In this document: one piece after another, positions 19,237-27,452 of the stretch
Layout of the letters: each line of letters opens with the position of its first letter
How positions within the stretch are numbered: the first letter of the stretch is position 1
Assembly: GCA_041389525.1 (NCBI GenBank)
Contig: JAWKRR010000017.1
Span: 50,533-114,532, forward strand
Length of the DNA: 64,000 nucleotides
Direction of reading: 5' to 3'
Source of the DNA: JACKFB01 sp041389525
GTDB lineage: Bacteria; Myxococcota_A; UBA9042; PHBI01; JACKFB01
Notes under the pieces: generated by a model
The model's database searches: none
What the model saw: the letters and a program-made list of their open reading frames with translations, nothing else
What the model was told of the DNA's origin: nothing
Program-made: the position numbers and the translations under genes

Positions 19237-21033
19237 ATGACTCTTTTGCTGCCCATCATCGCCGCGATCGTGCTGGCCACCCTGCTGGCCGCGCCCTACC
19301 TGCTCTATCCAGCGGTGGTACGGCGGCAGCGGGTGCGTGATGCGGCCTCGAATCGGCCCGAGGCGCGGTCAACGCCGCGCGTCAGCGTGTTGATCCCGGC
19401 CTGCAACGAGGTCGAGCACATCCACGACAAGATCGTCGGGGCGCTGGCCCTCGCGAACGGCGGCATCCCCGTGGAGGTGCTGGTGTGCTCGGACGGGTCG
19501 ACCGACGGCACCGACGACATCGTGCGAGGCTTCGCCGATCGCGGCGTCCGCCTGCTGGTCAACGGCATCCGCCTGGGCAAGCCCGCGACGCTCAATCGCT
19601 TGGTCAGCGAGGCCTCCGGCGACCTGCTCCTGATGACCGACGCCAGCGCGCGGCTCAGCCACGGCGCGCTGGACGTGCTCGTCGGCGCGATGGTGGACCC
19701 GCAGGTTGGGCTCGCGTCGCCTCGCTACGCCGTCATCGGCAACGATCCTGCCGCCGGCGCCGAGGTCGCTTACTGGGACGCCGAGCAGCGGCTCCGCCAA
19801 TCCGAGGCCGAGCGCGACCTGCTCATCGGCGTCGCTGGCGCGGCCTATCTCGTGCGTCGATCGCTGGTCACGCCGCTGCCCGAAGACACGATCAACGACG
19901 ACTTCCTCATCCCGCTGCGCGTTCGCCTCGCCGGTTACGGCATCGCGTTCTGCCCGGACGCCATCGCCTGGGACGCGCCCACCGACAGCCTCGGCACGCT
20001 CTACCGTCGCTGGGCGCGCATCGCCTACGGCAACTACCAGATGCTCTGGCGCCACCGCGAAGCGTTCCGCCCCGAGCTCGGCCTGGCGCTCCCCCTGTGG
20101 CGGAAGACCCTAAAGACTGTCGGTCCCTTCCTCCTGCTGGGTCTGGCGCTCGCGAGCCTCTGGGTGGCCGGCGCGTGGTTCGGCACCGCGGCCGCCTTGG
20201 CGACCCTGGGCGCCGGGATCGGCTTGGCCCTGCTCCCCTTCTTGCTGCAGGGCACGCCGCTCGGTCGGGTGCGCCTCATGCGCGCCATGCGCTACGGACT
20301 CGCCGCGCAGGTGGCCTACTTCGAGGGCGCCCTCCGCTTCATGGCGGGCCGTCGTGACGGGCTGTGGCGCCGCCCCGCGCACTCGGCGACCCCGCAGTGG
20401 CCGAAGCCGCCGCTCTCCGTTCGCGCCGCGAAGCGCTCGCTGGACTTGGTCGCCGCGACCCTCGGCGTGCTGGTTACAGCGCCCTTCATCGCGGTGATCG
20501 CCGTCGCGATCAAGATCGACAGTCGCGGCGACGTCTTCTACCGGCAGGACCGCACGCGCTGGAGCCGAGATGGCACCCCGACGACCTTCTACATGCTGAA
20601 GTTCCGCACGATGTGCGAGCAGGCCGAGGCCGGCTCCGGACCGGTGTGGGCCGCAAAAAACGATCCAAGAGTCACCCGACTCGGCCGATTCCTTCGTAAG
20701 CATCGGCTCGACGAGTTGCCTCAGCTCTTCAACATCCTTATCGGCGAGATGACGCTGGTGGGTCCCCGACCGGAGCGACCCAGCATCGTCGCGACCCTCA
20801 GCGAGCAGGTCCCGGGCTACGGCCAGCGGCTCGCGGCCGTCCGCCCTGGCGTGACCGGCTGGGCGCAAGTGCAGTGCGGCTACGACACGACCTTTGACGG
20901 CGTCGGCGAAAAGGTTCTCCATGACCTCGCCTACGTCGCACACCTGTATCGCTTCTCTTCTTACCTGCGCATGGAACTGAAAGTCCTCCTGCGCACTGTC
21001 TCGGTGGTCTGGTATGGCAAGGGCGCCCAGTAA
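19237..21033 (+). CDS. Fusion of a GT2 glycosyltransferase and a polyprenyl-phosphate hexose-1-phosphate transferase
   Basis: 598 residues. A first membrane helix (5-27) is followed by a GT2 domain (about 45-290) with SVLIPACNE, CSDGSTDGT, LMTDAS, a DTINDDF acidic motif and RRWARIAYGNYQ. Two or more membrane helices lie near 290-345. The C-terminal 195 residues are a bacterial sugar transferase with KRSLDLVAATLG, MLKFRTM, DELPQLFN, LVGPRPERP and RPGVTGWAQV. The sugar transferase half should start repeat-unit assembly by putting a sugar phosphate on undecaprenyl phosphate. The GT2 half could then add a second sugar. These activities are normally on separate proteins. A following STAS-like gene overlaps its 3' end by 20 bases. 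Confidence 0.93.
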   Translation: MTLLLPIIAAIVLATLLAAPYLLYPAVVRRQRVRDAASNRPEARSTPRVSVLIPACNEVEHIHDKIVGALALANGGIPVEVLVCSDGSTDGTDDIVRGFADRGVRLLVNGIRLGKPATLNRLVSEASGDLLLMTDASARLSHGALDVLVGAMVDPQVGLASPRYAVIGNDPAAGAEVAYWDAEQRLRQSEAERDLLIGVAGAAYLVRRSLVTPLPEDTINDDFLIPLRVRLAGYGIAFCPDAIAWDAPTDSLGTLYRRWARIAYGNYQMLWRHREAFRPELGLALPLWRKTLKTVGPFLLLGLALASLWVAGAWFGTAAALATLGAGIGLALLPFLLQGTPLGRVRLMRAMRYGLAAQVAYFEGALRFMAGRRDGLWRRPAHSATPQWPKPPLSVRAAKRSLDLVAATLGVLVTAPFIAVIAVAIKIDSRGDVFYRQDRTRWSRDGTPTTFYMLKFRTMCEQAEAGSGPVWAAKNDPRVTRLGRFLRKHRLDELPQLFNILIGEMTLVGPRPERPSIVATLSEQVPGYGQRLAAVRPGVTGWAQVQCGYDTTFDGVGEKVLHDLAYVAHLYRFSSYLRMELKVLLRTVSVVWYGKGAQ

Positions 21034-21433
21034 AGTCATCAGTCGGATCGACGTCGACACGCGCTTGGGCGCGGGTCAGGCGGCGAACTCGGATCCGCTC
21101 CTTCGCCCGGTCGAGGATCTCGCACCCACGAGCTCGGACGCGAACGCGCCGAATCACGAGTGGGTCGCCGACCCGGGCTATGAGTTCTCCCCGGTCGCGC
21201 CCACGCTGGCCGAGATGGTCGCGGAAGCGGAAGCCTCTGGCAGCGGGTCCATCCTCATCTCCATGGCGTCGGAGCCCTCCCTCGATGGGGACGGCCTCGC
21301 GGCGCTCATTCGCCTCTATGGCCGTTGCATGGTCAATCCAGGTCGACGACTCTATCTGCGACACGTCTCCGCGGAGTTGCGCCGCGAGATGGCTCGCATC
21401 GGCATCGAAGGCCTCATCCCCATCCTCGACTAA
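21014..21433 (+). CDS. Small STAS-like protein
   Basis: 139 residues from an ATG inside the end of the sugar transferase gene, so the two are translationally coupled. The first 55 residues look disordered. Residues 60-139 have the strand-helix pattern of a STAS/anti-sigma-antagonist domain (SILISMASEPSLDGDG, AALIRLYGRCM, RRLYLRHVSAELRREM, GLIPIL). STAS domains bind partner proteins in signalling or transport, and some act on polysaccharide synthesis. No phosphorylatable Ser at the usual place can be named with certainty. A control role over the fused transferase is an inference from the overlap. The assignment rests on pattern only. Confidence 0.55.
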   Translation: MARAPSKVISRIDVDTRLGAGQAANSDPLLRPVEDLAPTSSDANAPNHEWVADPGYEFSPVAPTLAEMVAEAEASGSGSILISMASEPSLDGDGLAALIRLYGRCMVNPGRRLYLRHVSAELRREMARIGIEGLIPILD

Positions 21434-21698
21434 GATCCGCCGCGACTCTGCGATCGCGGTCTAGTTCCCGAAGGTTAGCGCGCCTCCCGCCTCCCGCTCC
21501 TCTTCTCCCTCTCCCCAGCCCAGCCGCCTCTGACCCTACTGCGGGCACAACCTCGCAGCTTCGTCCAGGTCCGTCCGCCGATTCGCTTGTCTGCAGCGAG
21601 TCGAAACCGGTACACTTGGTCGGCGAGGCGTCGGTTTCGAGAAGTTCGGCAACATGGGCCGCACACCCGCGCGCCTCGAGCCCAACCCAGGATTGGCG

Positions 21699-24600
21699 AT
21701 GTCCAGCAGCGCTCGAGCCCGGCACCTCCATGTGTGGATTGCTGCGGCGTGCGTGCTCTCACTCGCTGCCCCAGCGCTCGCTGCGACCGGCAAGGTCGGC
21801 GTCACGCACGCCCTGACCAAGGTGCGTCCCTCGACCCCGGCGCCAAACGCGCTCGTCGCGTCGCTGTCGGCGGCGCGCAACGAGTTCGAGGCCTTTCAGG
21901 TCGTCGTGCAGGCCTTGGACGGCGGGGTGCAGGGCGTCTCCATGAGCGTCAGCGCCCTCAACGGGCCGGACGGCGCTGTCTTGCCGGCGTCCCGCGTCGT
22001 GCTCTACCGCGAGGCGCTGTACCCGGTAGTGACCCCGTCCAGCACCGAAGGCGCCAAGGGAGACTGGCCGGACCCGCTGATCCCCGACGTCGACCCCTAC
22101 TTCGGTGAGAAGCGAAACGCCTTCCCTTTCGACGTGCCCGCGGGTGAGTCGCGCGCCGTGTGGGTGGACGTGTTCGTCCCGCCGGGCACCCCGCCGGGCG
22201 GCTATACCGGCGCCGTGACCGTGACGGGCGAGGGGATCGGGACCGTGGTGGTGCCGGTTCAGCTACACGTCCGCGCCTTCGAGCTCCCCTCGACGGCGAG
22301 CCTGAAGTCGGCCTACGGCATGGGCTGGGACGACGCGTGCGAGGCGCACCACGGCTCGTACGAGAAGTGCGGCTACGACGCGGGCATCGAGAAGTACCAC
22401 ATCCTCTACGCGCGCGCCGCGCTCGACCACCGCATCTCCTTGGAGACCGTGGTCTACCACTTCGGCAGCTACGCGGACTTCGACAAGACCTACGGGCCGC
22501 TGCTCAACGGCACCGCCCCCACCCGCTTGGTCGGCGCCAAGCTGACGACCCTCCGCTTGTCGCCACCGGCGTCCACGCTGGCCGCGTGGAAATCCCACTT
22601 CGACTCGCGGGGCTGGGGCGACGTCGCGTTCGACTACACCTGCGACGAGCCGCCGGCCGGCTGCCCCTGGAGCTCGATCAAGCCCCAGGCCGAGCTGGTG
22701 CAGGCCGCCGGAGTTCCCTCCCTCGTCACCACCGACTACAGCGAGGCGTCCAAGCACGGCCTGCTCGACAACGTCGACATCCTGGTGCCCATCGTCCAGT
22801 ACATGCACCCCAAAGACGGCAAGGACCAGCGCGGCGTCTACGACCCCTTCTTGGCCAAGAGCTCGAAAAAGCAGCTCTGGTGGTACCAGTCCTGTATCTC
22901 GCACGGCTGCGGCACGGGCTGTAGCCCCACGGTCGACCCCTGGTACGCGGGCTGGCCCTCGTACGCCATCGACTCGTCGGCCATCCAGAACCGCGCGATG
23001 GAGTGGCTCTCCTACAAATACGACATCCAGGGCGAGCTGTACTTCCAGACCACGCATATGCTGACGACGGCGTGGACGAACTCGTGCGATTTCTCGGGCA
23101 ACGGCGACGGGACGCTCTTCTATCCTGGGACGCCCGCGAAGATCGGCGGCAAGACCGACATCCCCGTCGAGTCGATTCGCATGAAGCTGATTCGCGAGGG
23201 GATGGAGGACTACGAGTACCTCTTGCTGCTGCAGCAGCTCGGTGACGAGGCGTTCGCGCGCAGCACCGTCACGGCGCTCTTCCCGCAGCCCTCGAAGATC
23301 ACGGCGGCCTCGCCCGAGGCGCTCTACGCGGCCCGAGAGTCCCTGGCGAGCCGCATCGAAGCCCTCACCCCGCTCAAGCCGCCGCCGTGCACGCCCCTGA
23401 CCTGCGCCCAGGCCGGCGTGCAGTGCGGCACCGCACCCGACGGCTGCGACGGGACGCTTCAGTGCGGCGGCTGCGACGACGGCGACATCTGCGGGCTCGT
23501 CGCGCCAAACACCTGCTCGCCCGTGTGCGTCCCCAGCGGATGCGACGGCGCGTGTGGCGCTGTGCCCAACGGCTGCGGCGCGACGATTCAGTGCGGCGGT
23601 TGCGGCAGCGGCGAGACCTGCGGTGTGTCGGTCCCGAACGTCTGCGGCCCCACCTGCGTCGCGAAGACCTGCGCTGGGGTCGACGCCCAGTGCGGGAACC
23701 TCGACGACGGCTGCGGCGGGACGCTGAAGTGCGGCGACTGCCCCACCGGCATGGACTGCGGCACGGCGGCGCCCAACAAGTGCACCAGCGCGTGCGCGCC
23801 CAAGACCTGCGCGCAGCTCGGCGCGCAGTGCGGCTCGGCCGGCGACGGCTGCGGCGGGACGCTCAAGTGCGGCGGCTGCGCGGGCGGAAAGACCTGCGGG
23901 CTCACGACCCCGAACATCTGCGGCAGCAGCTGCAAGCCCACGGACTGCGACGCCGCGGGCGCGGAGTGCGGCTCGCTGCCGAGCGGCTGCGGCGCGATCC
24001 TCCAGTGCGGGAGCTGCCCCGCGGGCTGGAACTGCGGCGTCATCGGTCCCAACCTGTGCTCGGTCCCCGAGGTACCCACCCTGGACGTTCCGGCCGCCGC
24101 GGGCCCCATCACGGTGGACGGACAGCTCGGGGAGTGGGACGCGGTCACCCCGCTCACCCTCTCGGCAGGCCAGGCGGTCGCGGACTTCCAGCTGATGTGG
24201 ACGCCCGACGCGCTCTACGTCGCGGTGTCGGTCGCCGACCAAGAGCTGCTGGCGCCCGTGACCGGCAGGGACGCGCCGGCCCTTTGGCAGTCGGACGGCA
24301 TCGAGATCATGCTGGACCCAGCGCTCTCGCTGTCCGAGGCGCCTGACGCGGACGACCGGCACATCATCCTCTCGGTCCTGGGCGACCTCTACGACGCCAC
24401 GGGCGTGGGCGAGCAGGGCGACCCCACCGCCGATCTCGGCCTCATCCGCGCGGTGACCCTGCAGGGCGGCGTCGGAGACGGCGTCGCCGACGCGGGCTGG
24501 CACGCCGAGCTACGCATCCCGTGGGCAGCGCTCCTCATCGCGCCCGACATGGGCCGGATCATCGGCGCCGACCTGGCGATCAATGACGCGTCGGTGACCG

Positions 24601-25025
24601 GCTACCACACGACGGACTGGGCCGGGCTGGAGGCCTACGCCCAGCCCGCAGCCTGGCATCGCCTGCGCCTCGCGGAGGCCGTCAGCGCGCCCGTGGGCCC
24701 CGGCGGTTCATCGGACGCCAGCGACGGTCCCGACGCCTCAAACGGCGAGGAGCTCCCGACGCCCGGCGGCGACGTGGTCGGCCCGCCCGGCCCGCTGGTC
24801 CCGACGGAGGCGCTGCCCTCGAAGGCGTGGTCCAACGTGCCGGTGCTCTCGAGCCACTCCCACGTCCAGCCGGCCAGCCAGGGCGGTGGGTGCAACACAG
24901 CAGAAGGCGCGGCATCGTGGCTGCTCTCGCTTGCCATCGGGCTGCTCTACGTCGCGCTGCGCCGCAGCAAGGCCGCCGACGCGCGGCCCGTCAGGGCGAT
25001 GGCGTCGGGGCCTGACCCTCGATAA
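21699..25025 (+). CDS. Secreted DUF4091-type protein with Cys-rich repeats, CBM9-like domain and MYXO-CTERM-like tail
   Basis: I chose the ATG at 21699, preceded by AGGA, because a signal peptide starts there (about 28 residues, ending PALAA). An upstream ATG at 21654 would add 15 residues. Residues about 30-550 are the beta-sandwich plus (beta/alpha)8-like DUF4091 region, with the typical late GMEDYEYLLLL. Five Cys-rich repeats follow. A region starting ITVDGQLGEWD and running to about 985 resembles CBM9-type family domains. After a Pro/Gly/Ser linker the protein ends with GGGCNTAEG, a hydrophobic helix and RRSK, as in MYXO-CTERM sorting tails. It should be exported and anchored at the cell surface after myxosortase processing. 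A role in binding or cutting the polysaccharide made next door is plausible. Its 3' end overlaps the convergent neighbour by 35 bases. Confidence 0.88.
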   Translation: MSSSARARHLHVWIAAACVLSLAAPALAATGKVGVTHALTKVRPSTPAPNALVASLSAARNEFEAFQVVVQALDGGVQGVSMSVSALNGPDGAVLPASRVVLYREALYPVVTPSSTEGAKGDWPDPLIPDVDPYFGEKRNAFPFDVPAGESRAVWVDVFVPPGTPPGGYTGAVTVTGEGIGTVVVPVQLHVRAFELPSTASLKSAYGMGWDDACEAHHGSYEKCGYDAGIEKYHILYARAALDHRISLETVVYHFGSYADFDKTYGPLLNGTAPTRLVGAKLTTLRLSPPASTLAAWKSHFDSRGWGDVAFDYTCDEPPAGCPWSSIKPQAELVQAAGVPSLVTTDYSEASKHGLLDNVDILVPIVQYMHPKDGKDQRGVYDPFLAKSSKKQLWWYQSCISHGCGTGCSPTVDPWYAGWPSYAIDSSAIQNRAMEWLSYKYDIQGELYFQTTHMLTTAWTNSCDFSGNGDGTLFYPGTPAKIGGKTDIPVESIRMKLIREGMEDYEYLLLLQQLGDEAFARSTVTALFPQPSKITAASPEALYAARESLASRIEALTPLKPPPCTPLTCAQAGVQCGTAPDGCDGTLQCGGCDDGDICGLVAPNTCSPVCVPSGCDGACGAVPNGCGATIQCGGCGSGETCGVSVPNVCGPTCVAKTCAGVDAQCGNLDDGCGGTLKCGDCPTGMDCGTAAPNKCTSACAPKTCAQLGAQCGSAGDGCGGTLKCGGCAGGKTCGLTTPNICGSSCKPTDCDAAGAECGSLPSGCGAILQCGSCPAGWNCGVIGPNLCSVPEVPTLDVPAAAGPITVDGQLGEWDAVTPLTLSAGQAVADFQLMWTPDALYVAVSVADQELLAPVTGRDAPALWQSDGIEIMLDPALSLSEAPDADDRHIILSVLGDLYDATGVGEQGDPTADLGLIRAVTLQGGVGDGVADAGWHAELRIPWAALLIAPDMGRIIGADLAINDASVTGYHTTDWAGLEAYAQPAAWHRLRLAEAVSAPVGPGGSSDASDGPDASNGEELPTPGGDVVGPPGPLVPTEALPSKAWSNVPVLSSHSHVQPASQGGGCNTAEGAASWLLSLAIGLLYVALRRSKAADARPVRAMASGPDPR
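23388..24059 (+). repeat. Five tandem Cys-rich protein repeats
   Basis: Five copies of about 44-46 codons with the pattern C-x3-TC, QCG, DGCGGTLKCGGC, G-x-TCG, PN-x-C. The copies are diverged, with the second lacking several residues. Similar units are frequent in surface proteins of Myxococcota, where automatic annotation has at times named them after unrelated enzymes. The even number of Cys per unit suggests internal disulfides outside the cytoplasm. Confidence 0.9.
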
Positions 25026-27021
25026 TCCCGGCGAGGCGCCAGCGGGCCGCCTCCCAGCGGTCGGGGTCGGTCGGCCAGGAGATGTCCGTGCGCTTCCATG
25101 TGGGGTCGGCGGCGTCGTCCACGCCGACCTCCCACAGCACGCGCGGGACGAGCTCGTCGATGATCGCAGCGGTCGCGGCCGGGTCTCTCTCGCGGGCGAG
25201 CGCCAGATAAGCAGCGTCCTGGATGCCGCGGCGCCAGTGCTTGAGCCGCAGGCTGGCCATCGGGCCGTCCAGGCCCCGCGACCGCTTGGGGAACACGTGG
25301 TCGGTGCCGGGGTAGAAGAGCACCCCGTCGCCGTTGGTGTAGCGCCAGCCCGTCTGGCCCAGCACGTCGTCGCGCTCGCTGGCCGCGCCGAAGGTGCGCG
25401 CCTCGCCGATGACGTCGCCCGCTCCGCCGCCGCCCTGCACGTCGGTGTAGTAGGTCGACTCCCAAAAAAACCAGCGCCAGACTGCGTGTTTGACCTGCGA
25501 CCACACCATCGCCCGCAGCGCGATCCCGTCGTCTTCGGTGGCGAAGGTGCCGCTGGCAGGCCGGCGGCCGTTGTACATCGCGATGCGTCCCGTCGGCCGC
25601 TCGCGCAGGCTGGCGGCGGCCTTCTCCCAGACCGGGGTGTCGGCCACGGCGATGGTCGAGGTCGGGACGTCCAAGGACGGCGTGTGCTCCACGGACTCCG
25701 GCAGGCTCAGGGTCGCCAACGACAGGATCGACGCGCCCGGACCTGGGTTTTCCCGAATCCAGCGCGCCCACGTCTCGATCTGCGGGTAGTCCGCGGACTC
25801 GTCGACCAGGTAGAGCAGGACCTCGGTCGCCGGCGCGTGCACGCGAAACCAGCGGGCCCAGGCGTCCAGGTGGCTCCACATGCCCTCTCTGCCCTCGGAT
25901 TTCCAGGTCCACGAGCCGTAGGCGCCGATGACAAAGAGCCCGTTGCCCAGGTTCTCGCCCGGCCCCGCGTAGCCGTGGGCCGCGCTGAAGAGGGTGCCGT
26001 TGAGGCGCGGCAACCACTCGGCGGTCGGCGCGTCGCGGGCGGGCTGGTCGTCGTAGACGGGGTTGGCGTCGAAGAGGGTGACCCGGTGCCGCCGCGCCAG
26101 CAGGTGGTGCCTGTCGCGGATGAGCCGCGCCCGCGCGCGCTCGGCGTCGTCCTTGGGTTCGGCGTGGCCGAGGTAGCGCGGCCCCAGGTCGGCGTGCCCG
26201 GTGAAGACCATGGTCTGCGCCGCGGGGTCGTCCGGCAGCCTGAAGTCGCGCACCAAAAGGTGCACTGGGATCTCGCGGGTCTGCTGCCCCACCGTGACGC
26301 GGAGGGCGCCCTCCCAGAGCCCCGCCGGCGCGTCCCGCGGCACGGTGATGTCGACCCAGACCGCCTGGTTGGTGCCCGCGGCCACGTCGAAGCTGGCGGC
26401 CGTCTCCATCGGGACGGCGACCTCGGGGTACTCCGCGTCGTGGTCGGGGCGGTCTTCCCAGTCGCCGTGGCCGCGCCCCGTCAGGTTGAAGGGCCGCCGC
26501 AGGCGCTCGGGGATGTGCCGCTCGTCGTAGAGTTCCCAGGGCGTGCGGCTCAAGCCTGCCAGCTTCTGGTAGCCGACGAGGAAGAGCTCGATCTGTCGAT
26601 TTCGCCAGTCAAACACGAGCTCCTTGCCGCCCGGACCGGCGGAGAGCCTGCGTCCCTGCGGCCCGGCGAGGCTGGCCAGCTCGACGGTCACGCCGCTCAC
26701 GGGCGCGGAGGCGGCCTCGATGATCAGCTGCAGCGAGACGACCTCGTTGCGCGCGGCGAAGAGCGTGACGCTCTCGCCGTCCCAGACCCGGCTGCGCACG
26801 CCGCGCGCCGACCCGCCGGGGCTCGCGCGCAGCTCGCCGCGGGCCACCTTGTCGCCGCCCTCCCCCGCCCAGATCGCGCTGATGGCGCCGGGCCCTGCGC
26901 TCGCCGCGCCGGCGGCGGGCTCGCCGGTCAGGGGGACGCTCACCCGGCTCTCGCAGGCACCACAGCCCGAGATCGGGCTGGCGGCACAGAGCGCCGTCAA
27001 AACTACGAGCAGCGCCCTCAA
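24991..27021 (-). CDS. DUF4091-type lipoprotein
   Basis: The TTG at 27021 is the best start. It has GGAGG (27029-27033) seven bases upstream and opens a clean lipoprotein signal that ends ISGC (Cys20). A GTG at 27078 would bury the signal. The 676-residue protein has an N-terminal beta-sandwich (VTLFAARNEVVSLQLII, QAVWVDITVPRDAPAG) and a catalytic-like barrel (LLYLVDESADYPQIE, MYNGRRP). The closing segment is GVLFYPGTDHV plus RRGIQDAAYLALA, as in DUF4091 proteins of the glycoside-hydrolase clan. It lacks the Cys repeats and sorting tail of its convergent neighbour, so the two are anchored in different ways. Function is unknown; action on a glycan in the periplasm or at the surface is likely from fold and place. 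Confidence 0.85.
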   Translation of the reverse strand: MRALLVVLTALCAASPISGCGACESRVSVPLTGEPAAGAASAGPGAISAIWAGEGGDKVARGELRASPGGSARGVRSRVWDGESVTLFAARNEVVSLQLIIEAASAPVSGVTVELASLAGPQGRRLSAGPGGKELVFDWRNRQIELFLVGYQKLAGLSRTPWELYDERHIPERLRRPFNLTGRGHGDWEDRPDHDAEYPEVAVPMETAASFDVAAGTNQAVWVDITVPRDAPAGLWEGALRVTVGQQTREIPVHLLVRDFRLPDDPAAQTMVFTGHADLGPRYLGHAEPKDDAERARARLIRDRHHLLARRHRVTLFDANPVYDDQPARDAPTAEWLPRLNGTLFSAAHGYAGPGENLGNGLFVIGAYGSWTWKSEGREGMWSHLDAWARWFRVHAPATEVLLYLVDESADYPQIETWARWIRENPGPGASILSLATLSLPESVEHTPSLDVPTSTIAVADTPVWEKAAASLRERPTGRIAMYNGRRPASGTFATEDDGIALRAMVWSQVKHAVWRWFFWESTYYTDVQGGGGAGDVIGEARTFGAASERDDVLGQTGWRYTNGDGVLFYPGTDHVFPKRSRGLDGPMASLRLKHWRRGIQDAAYLALARERDPAATAAIIDELVPRVLWEVGVDDAADPTWKRTDISWPTDPDRWEAARWRLAGIIEGQAPTPSP

Positions 27022-27095
27022 GTCGCGGCCTCCAATGACCGACTCTCCCTCGTGGCCCGCGCGAACCCTGTGGGCCACGCCCCCGGGAGGGCCCC

Positions 27096-27452
27096 ATGAG
27101 CGACAATCGGCGTCAGTTTCCGCGAATCAGCGAGAGCACCCAGGTCCGTTGGCGGCGGGTCGAGGGCGAGGCGGCCAACCTCGGTGACTCCGCGACCTTG
27201 AACATCTCGGGCGGCGGGGTCTGCTTTCAGGCCTGGGAGCGCATTGAGCGCGACGCCCACATCGCCCTGCAGCTCGAGCTGCCGGGGATGCCGCTGCCGG
27301 TCATCGCCCTGGCGCGCGTGGCCTGGTGCGAGCTGGCCCAAGACGGGGCGATGCCGTGGGACGTCGGCGCCGAGTTCCACTGGGTCGGCTGGGAGAGCGG
27401 CGACGCGCAGAAGCGCATCGCGGACTACCTGGTCGAGAAGCTCAGTCAATGA
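27096..27452 (+). CDS. PilZ-domain cyclic-di-GMP-binding protein
   Basis: 118 residues, a single PilZ domain. The ligand motif is present in both halves: RRQFPRI near the N-terminus (RxxxR type) and NISGGGVCF (N/DxSxxG type) near residue 36. Such stand-alone PilZ proteins read cyclic-di-GMP and act on a partner protein. Between exopolysaccharide genes it is a natural candidate for post-translational control of synthesis or export. Its end overlaps the convergent deacetylase gene by 11 bases. Confidence 0.9.
   Translation: MSDNRRQFPRISESTQVRWRRVEGEAANLGDSATLNISGGGVCFQAWERIERDAHIALQLELPGMPLPVIALARVAWCELAQDGAMPWDVGAEFHWVGWESGDAQKRIADYLVEKLSQ

Noticed and set aside
23388..24059. Cys-rich repeats considered as an enzyme domain, as automatic annotation sometimes does for such repeats
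   Set aside because: Only the Cys/Gly spacing pattern is present. There is no enzyme fold or catalytic motif.
22263..24503. Long open minus-strand frame opposite the MYXO-CTERM-type protein
   Set aside because: It is a shadow of the Cys-repeat gene. The real gene has a signal peptide, repeats and a sorting tail; the shadow has none.
24886..27099. 737-codon plus-strand frame opposite the DUF4091 lipoprotein
   Set aside because: The minus strand has a lipoprotein signal, a well-spaced GGAGG site and domain text. The plus frame is composition-driven.
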